A stretch of 64,000 nt of DNA, taken from Ruegeria marina. GTDB lineage: Bacteria > Pseudomonadota > Alphaproteobacteria > Rhodobacterales > Rhodobacteraceae. This document shows, one piece after another, positions 59,532 through 64,000 of the stretch. Positions within the stretch are counted from its first letter, which is position 1; the number at the start of each line of letters is the position of its first letter. The position numbers and the translations under genes are program-made. Under the pieces are notes generated by a model that did no database searches, was not told the origin of the DNA, and worked only from the letters and a program-made list of their open reading frames with translations. Location: NCBI RefSeq assembly GCF_900101475.1, contig NZ_FMZV01000018.1, forward strand, positions 914 through 64,913, written 5' to 3'.

Positions 59532-60848
59532 ATGACGGAAACGCGCGAAAGATTTGCCCTGATCGGGGCAGGTCCGATGGGGCTGGCCATGGCCAAGGTG
59601 ATGCTGGAACAGGACATCGCCTTTGACGGGTTCGAGTTGCATTCGGATGTGGGTGGGCTGTGGGATATCGACGGTCCGCGCTCGACCATGTACGAAAGCG
59701 CGCATCTGATCTCGTCCAAGCGGATGACCGAGTTCACCGATTTCCCGATGGAGGACACGGTCGCCGAATACCCCTCGCACCGGGAGCTGAAACGGTACTT
59801 CAACGCCTTCGCCGACCACTTCGGGCTGCGCGACCATTACCGGTTCGACGCCGAGGTGCTGCGCTGTGAGCCACTGGGCGGGCCGGGCGACGGATGGCGT
59901 GTCACATGGCGCGACGCAGAGGGGGAGCACGCGAAAACCTATGCCGGGGTGATGATCGCAAATGGCACGCTGTCAGAACCCAACATGCCGGAATTCAAGG
60001 GAGATTTCGACGGAGAACTGATCCATTCCTCGGCCTACCGTCACCCCTCGCAATTCGATGGCAAGCGGGTGCTGATCGTGGGAGCGGGCAATTCCGGCTG
60101 CGATATCGCGGTGGATGCGATCCACCATGGGGTGCTGTGCGACCTGTCGATGCGGCGCGGATATTATTTTGTACCAAAATATGTCTTTGGCAAACCGGCG
60201 GACACGCTGGGCGGCATGATCAGGCTGCCGAGGTGGCTTAAACGGCGGGTCGACGGGATGATCCTGAAATGGTTCGTGGGCGACCCGCAGAAATACGGAT
60301 TTCCCAAGCCCGACTACCAGCTTTACGAAAGCCACCCGGTCGTCAACTCGCTGGTCTTGTACCACGCCGGACACGGAGATTTGCGGATTCGTACCGACAT
60401 CGAGCGGCTGAATGGCCGTTTGGTACAGTTCACCGATGGCAGCCGCGAGGAGTACGACATGATCCTCGCCGCCACCGGTTACAAGCTGCATTACCCGTTC
60501 ATCGACCGCAACCTGCTGAACTGGCAGGGCGACGCGCCGCATCTCTATCTCAACGCGATGCATCCCGAACGCGACGACCTTTTCGTGCTGGGCATGGTCG
60601 AGGCCAGCGGGCTGGGCTGGCAGGGCCGGCATGAACAGGCCGAGATGGTGGCGCGCTATATCATCGGGCTGCGCGCGGGCAGCAAGGCGGCGGCGGAGCT
60701 GAAGGCCACGAAATCGGCTGGGTTCGAGCGGGCGACCGGCGGTATGAAGTACCTCAAGCTGGCGCGGATGGCCTATTACGTGGACAAGGCCACCTATCGC
60801 GGCGCGGTCACCGGCTGGATCAAACGGCTGAAGGGGGCGCGGGCATGA
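59532..60848 (+). CDS. Flavin-containing monooxygenase (class B)
   Basis: A 438-residue FAD- and NADPH-dependent monooxygenase. The first Rossmann motif is GAGPMG (12-17), the FMO identifying motif FxGxxxHxxxY is FDGELIHSSAY (159-169), and the second Rossmann motif is GAGNSG (184-189). Tyr at the end of the identifying motif points to N- or S-oxidising FMO rather than a Baeyer-Villiger enzyme, where Trp is usual. The substrate is not known. GGAGGA precedes the ATG. It is the first of four genes each overlapping the next by 4 bp. Confidence 0.9.
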   Translation: MTETRERFALIGAGPMGLAMAKVMLEQDIAFDGFELHSDVGGLWDIDGPRSTMYESAHLISSKRMTEFTDFPMEDTVAEYPSHRELKRYFNAFADHFGLRDHYRFDAEVLRCEPLGGPGDGWRVTWRDAEGEHAKTYAGVMIANGTLSEPNMPEFKGDFDGELIHSSAYRHPSQFDGKRVLIVGAGNSGCDIAVDAIHHGVLCDLSMRRGYYFVPKYVFGKPADTLGGMIRLPRWLKRRVDGMILKWFVGDPQKYGFPKPDYQLYESHPVVNSLVLYHAGHGDLRIRTDIERLNGRLVQFTDGSREEYDMILAATGYKLHYPFIDRNLLNWQGDAPHLYLNAMHPERDDLFVLGMVEASGLGWQGRHEQAEMVARYIIGLRAGSKAAAELKATKSAGFERATGGMKYLKLARMAYYVDKATYRGAVTGWIKRLKGARA

Positions 60849-61747
60849 CCGGAATCGACGATATCCTGCTGAATTTTTCTCCCGCCTCGCTGATGCTGCT
60901 GAATGCGATCCTGGCGGTGGTGATGTTTTCGATCGCCATCGACCTGACGGTCGAGGATTTCCGTCGCCTGTCGCGCGGGCCAAAACCGGTGCTGGTCGGG
61001 CTTTGCTCGCAATTCGTGGTGCTGCCGATACTGACCTTCGCGCTGGTCTGGGTGATGGCGCCGCAACCGTCGATTGCCTTGGGGCTGATCCTGGTGGCCG
61101 CCTGCCCGGGCGGCAATATCTCGAACTTCATCACCCATCAGGCGGGCGGGAATGCGGCGCTGTCGGTGTCGATGACCGCCTTTGCGACCGTGGGCGCCAT
61201 CGTGTTGACACCCGCCAATATCGCGCTGTGGGGGAGCCTTTATCCCCCTACCCGCGCTCTCCTGCAAGAGACGCATATCGACCCGGTGCAGATCGCCATC
61301 ACGGTCGGGCTGATGCTGATTCTGCCGCTGATCCTTGGGATGACGCTGAACATGCGCCGCCCCTCGGTGACACGGTGGCTGCGCCGGCCGATGCAACTGG
61401 TGTCGATGGGTATCTTCATCGCGTTCATCGTGCTCGCTCTGGCTGCAAACTGGTCGTATTTCCTGAGTTTCGCCGGAGCCGTCGCCGGGCTTGTGATCCT
61501 TCACAATAGCCTGGCACTGGGGGGCGGCTGGGTTGTGGCCACTCTGACCCGGCTGTCCCCTTATGACCGGCGCGCGGTGACCATCGAGACGGGAATCCAG
61601 AATTCGGGTCTGGGGCTGGTACTGATCTTTGCCTTTTTCAATGGGCTGGGCGGGATGGCTGTTGCCGCTGCGTTCTGGGGGATCTGGCACGCAATCTCGG
61701 GCCTCGGGCTGGCGAGGCTGATGGCGCGGACCGAGGCGGCGCGATGA
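60845..61747 (+). CDS. Bile acid:sodium symporter family (BASS) transporter
   Basis: A 300-residue inner membrane transporter with about nine to ten spans. The motif region LVAACPGGNISNFITHQAGGNAALSVSMTAF (in blocks) and the late TIETGIQNSGLGLVLIFAFF match the crossover helices of the BASS fold, which binds sodium and an organic anion. It probably imports a carboxylate that the co-encoded monooxygenase and dehydrogenases act on. Overlaps both neighbours as ATGA. Confidence 0.9.
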   Translation: MTGIDDILLNFSPASLMLLNAILAVVMFSIAIDLTVEDFRRLSRGPKPVLVGLCSQFVVLPILTFALVWVMAPQPSIALGLILVAACPGGNISNFITHQAGGNAALSVSMTAFATVGAIVLTPANIALWGSLYPPTRALLQETHIDPVQIAITVGLMLILPLILGMTLNMRRPSVTRWLRRPMQLVSMGIFIAFIVLALAANWSYFLSFAGAVAGLVILHNSLALGGGWVVATLTRLSPYDRRAVTIETGIQNSGLGLVLIFAFFNGLGGMAVAAAFWGIWHAISGLGLARLMARTEAAR

Positions 61748-62670
61748 GCCGCATCCTGATCACCGGCGCGGCGGGCATGGTGGGACAGGCGCTGTTGCAG
61801 GAGCTGGCGGGACACGAGGTATTCGCAACCGATCTTGCCATGCCTGCCCCGTTGCCACAGGGCATGACGTTCCTGAAGATGGACGTAACCGGCGACGATC
61901 CCGACCGCGTGATCGGACAGCTCCGGCCAGAGGTGGTGATCCATCTCGCCTCGATCGTGACCCCCGGCGTCGCGCGCGAGACCGCCTATCGGGTCGATGT
62001 GGGCGGCACGCGGGCGGTGCTGGACGCCTGCCTTGCGCATGGGGTGCGACGGCTGGTGGTCACCTCCTCGGGCGCGGCCTATGGATATCACGCCGACAAC
62101 CCGGTGCCACTGCGGGAAACCGACCCGCTGCGCGGCAATCCCGAGTTTGCCTATGCCGATCACAAGCGGCAGGTCGAGGAGATGCTGGCCGAGGCGCGCC
62201 TGACTGCGCCGGGGCTGGAACAAGTGGTACTCAGGGTGGGGACGGTTCTCGGCGAAGGGACCGAAAACCAGATCACCGCGCTGTTCCACAAACCCCGCCT
62301 GCTGGCGGTGCAAGGCTCGGAAAGCCCGTTCGTCTTTATCTGGACCCGCGATCTGGCGCGCATCCTGGCACGGGCGGCGGGGGACGGGCCGCCGGGTATC
62401 TATAACGTGGCGGGGGACGGGGCGATGGGGGTCTCGGACCTGGCCCGCGTGTTGGGAAAGCCGGTGTTGCGCCTGCCTGCCTGGGGGCTGAAGGCGGTGC
62501 TGGCGGTGGCGCGTCCGCTGGGGCTGTCGCGCTATGGGCCGGAACAGGTGCGGTTCCTGCAATACCGCCCGGTGCTGGCCAATGACGCGCTGAAAGAGGT
62601 GTTCGGCTATACGCCCGAGCTGACCAGCGCGCAGGTGTTCGACCTGTGGAAACGGGGGGCAGGGCTGTGA
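61744..62670 (+). CDS. NAD-dependent epimerase/dehydratase family protein (extended SDR)
   Basis: A 308-residue extended short-chain dehydrogenase. The nucleotide motif is GAAGMVGQ (8-15), VIHLASIV follows, the Ser region is VTSSGAAYGY and the Tyr-x3-Lys pair lies in FAYADHKRQVE. The C-terminal half carries the substrate. It resembles UDP-sugar or 3-beta-hydroxysteroid dehydrogenase types in layout; the true substrate is not evident. It overlaps its neighbours by 4 bp on each side. Confidence 0.88.
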   Translation: MSRILITGAAGMVGQALLQELAGHEVFATDLAMPAPLPQGMTFLKMDVTGDDPDRVIGQLRPEVVIHLASIVTPGVARETAYRVDVGGTRAVLDACLAHGVRRLVVTSSGAAYGYHADNPVPLRETDPLRGNPEFAYADHKRQVEEMLAEARLTAPGLEQVVLRVGTVLGEGTENQITALFHKPRLLAVQGSESPFVFIWTRDLARILARAAGDGPPGIYNVAGDGAMGVSDLARVLGKPVLRLPAWGLKAVLAVARPLGLSRYGPEQVRFLQYRPVLANDALKEVFGYTPELTSAQVFDLWKRGAGL

Positions 62671-63422
62671 AGCGGGCGGTAATCTCGGGTGGGGCTGGCG
62701 GGCTGGGCCGCGCGTTGTCCGGCGCCTTGCAGGCGCGCGGCTGGCATGTGGTGCTGCTGGACCGTGATATCTCGGGCGTTGAGACAAGCGAGACGCAACA
62801 GGCGATCCGGTGCGATCTGACCGATCCGGAGCAGTTGGCGGCAGCCTGTGCGGCGGCGGTTGGTCCGAATGGCGTGGACCTTGCCATCTATAATGCAGGG
62901 ATCACCCAGATCGGGCTTTTTGCCGACAGCGACGAGGCCGGCCACCGCCGGGTTTTCGAGATCAACTATTTCGCCGCCGTGAACATGGCGCGCGCAATGC
63001 TCTGTCCCGTCCGGCAGACGCGCGGCACCCATCTGGCGATCTCGTCGGTGGCAGGGTTTGCGCCACTTTACAGCCGAACGTCTTATGCCGCGTCGAAACA
63101 CGCGCTGGAGGGGTTTTTCAAGTCGTTGCGGTCCGAGGAGCGCGCGCATGGGGTGCGGGTGCAGATCGCGGCGCCCTCGTTTGTGGCAACCAATCTGGGC
63201 AATGCGCAGGCGCAGCCCGACGGGATCGCCCGGCCCGGATCGGCCACCGACGGGATGGATTACATGACGCCCGAGGCGGCGGCCGCCGAGATTCTGCGCG
63301 GTCTCGACCGGGGGCGCGACATGATCCCGGTGGGCCGGGTGGCGCGGCTGGCCTGGCGGATCAACCGGCTGTCGCCGGGCCTTTACCAGCGACTGATGGA
63401 GCGCAATATCGGGCGCGGGTGA
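62667..63422 (+). CDS. Short-chain dehydrogenase/reductase (classical SDR)
   Basis: A 251-residue classical SDR. Cofactor motif GGAGGLGRAL near residue 10, NAGI around 80, and the active-site Tyr-x3-Lys in SRTSYAASKHALEGF with the preceding SSVAGF Ser. I chose the GTG at 62667, which overlaps the previous stop as GTGA like the other junctions of this operon; an upstream ATG at 62646 lacks such spacing. Last gene of the four-gene operon; no clear terminator follows before the copper promoter. Confidence 0.9.
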   Translation: MKRAVISGGAGGLGRALSGALQARGWHVVLLDRDISGVETSETQQAIRCDLTDPEQLAAACAAAVGPNGVDLAIYNAGITQIGLFADSDEAGHRRVFEINYFAAVNMARAMLCPVRQTRGTHLAISSVAGFAPLYSRTSYAASKHALEGFFKSLRSEERAHGVRVQIAAPSFVATNLGNAQAQPDGIARPGSATDGMDYMTPEAAAAEILRGLDRGRDMIPVGRVARLAWRINRLSPGLYQRLMERNIGRG

Positions 63423-63441
63423 GTTTTTTCCGGCGGCCCCC

Positions 63442-63472
63442 TTGACCTTCCCGTGACTGGAAGCCCCATCTG
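63442..63472 (+). promoter_or_regulatory. CueR-type promoter of the copper ATPase gene
   Basis: TTGACC (-35 like) merges with the dyad CCTTCC-n7-GGAAG, very close to the MerR-family CueR site of E. coli copA (CCTTCC...GGAAGG). A 19-bp spacer would put the -10 region at about 63467-63472. Start codon follows 31 bp later. No cueR gene is in the window. Confidence 0.75.
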
Positions 63473-63502
63473 GAGGGTGACCAGAAGACAAGGACGAGTC
63501 GC

Positions 63503-64000
63503 ATGACAGCACAAACCACATCGCTGAAGATCACGGGCATGAGCTGTGCCGGCTGCGTGGGCCGTGTCGAACGCGCCTTGCAGGCGGTTCCGGGCGTGGC
63601 CGAAGCCAGTGTCAATTTCGCCAACAGGACAGCGCAGGTCACCCATGAGGGACCGGTGGCCGATCTGACCGAGGCCACGGCCAAGGCGGGCTATCCGGCG
63701 GAACTGACCGAGGCGGTCCTGGACGTCGAGGGGCTGAACTGCGCCTCATGCGTGGGGCGGGTCGAGCGGGCGCTGAACGCGGCCCCCGGCGTGGTCGAGG
63801 CGCAGGTGAACCTGGCCAATCGCAGCGCGAGGGTGACCTATGCCGTGGGCGCGACCGATCCGGTCGCGCTGGCCGCAGTATCGACGGCGGCCGGATATGC
63901 CGCGCGTCCGCATGCCGAGGCCGGGGATGATGCGCCGGCACATGATCACGCGCAGGCGGAAATCGCCGAGTTGCAGCGCATGACGCTGTTTGCCGCCGCG
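63503..64000 (+). CDS. copA: Copper-translocating P-type ATPase, N-terminal part (3' end outside window)
   Basis: The first 166 codons of a heavy-metal P1B ATPase, cut by the window end. Two heavy-metal-associated domains are visible: ITGMSCAGC with Cys15/Cys18 and VEGLNCASC with Cys80/Cys83. A His-containing linker (DDAPAHDHAQAE) leads to the region before the first membrane span (LQRMTLFAA). With the CueR-type promoter in front, copper export is the likely role. Confidence 0.92.
   Translation, partial: MTAQTTSLKITGMSCAGCVGRVERALQAVPGVAEASVNFANRTAQVTHEGPVADLTEATAKAGYPAELTEAVLDVEGLNCASCVGRVERALNAAPGVVEAQVNLANRSARVTYAVGATDPVALAAVSTAAGYAARPHAEAGDDAPAHDHAQAEIAELQRMTLFAAA

Noticed and set aside
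1-64000. CRISPR arrays, insertion sequences, prophage or integrase genes
   Set aside because: None seen: the only tandem repeats are the 18-bp coding repeat and the 137-bp duplication, neither of which has spacers or transposase genes.

Overview
The window looks like chromosomal DNA of a GC-rich alphaproteobacterium, most likely a marine Rhodobacteraceae member of the Roseobacter group. The basis is the strong G/C third-position bias, the rpsA-ihfB-lapA-trpF-trpB gene order, the frequent ATGA/TGATG stop-start overlaps, and a gene repertoire (formate dehydrogenase, Liv-type ABC transport, sulfatase, flavin monooxygenase) typical of that group. The genus is an inference and was not checked by a search. 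No rRNA, tRNA, CRISPR array, insertion sequence or phage module was seen.

Layout. (1) 1-14.9 kb: the end of an unknown protein with GSGGTK tandem repeats, a thioesterase, then a nearly complete type II secretion system. It is split into a gspCDEF block and a gspGHIJKLM block (both minus strand), with the prepilin peptidase gspO, a TPR lipoprotein and two secreted Sel1-repeat proteins on the plus strand. (2) 15.2-21.8 kb: a plus-strand island of unfamiliar surface genes: a small exported protein, a tail-fibre-like protein with a Bacteroidetes-style C-terminal chaperone-like end, a GSCFA protein, an SGNH-like protein, and a 1024-residue fusion of a multi-span permease with a calcium-binding FG-GAP/UnbV propeller. 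This is the best candidate for an undescribed system. (3) 22.1-28.1 kb: a formate dehydrogenase operon with a fused FdsG-FdsB subunit, an unexpected periplasmic Spy-like gene inside the operon, and a LysR regulator in front.

(4) 28.2-43.0 kb: two facing operons that together encode a putative reductive N-heteroaromatic (nicotinate-type) pathway: a molybdenum hydroxylase (FAD subunit plus fused FeS-Mo subunit), 6-hydroxynicotinate reductase, a UPF0280 protein, two AA_synth-family paralogues, a Liv-type ABC transporter, a MarR regulator, a CoA transferase and an enamidase-like amidohydrolase. Both operons carry the same palindrome, GTTAGCACRCTAAC, just upstream, which suggests one regulon. A precise 137-bp tandem duplication sits at the junction of the reductase and UPF0280 genes.

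(5) 43.0-56.0 kb: housekeeping genes: ychF, a PagL-like protein, trpA, MaoC, an L-lactate dehydrogenase-type flavoenzyme, rplY-pth, a serine hydrolase, a DUF2237 protein, trpB, a fasciclin protein, trpF, lapA-like, ihfB and rpsA. (6) 56.1-64.0 kb: an aldo-keto reductase, a sulfatase, and a TetR gene divergent from a tightly coupled operon of flavin monooxygenase, BASS transporter and two SDR enzymes with a clear TetR-type palindrome between them. The window ends inside a copper P-type ATPase gene preceded by a CueR-type promoter.
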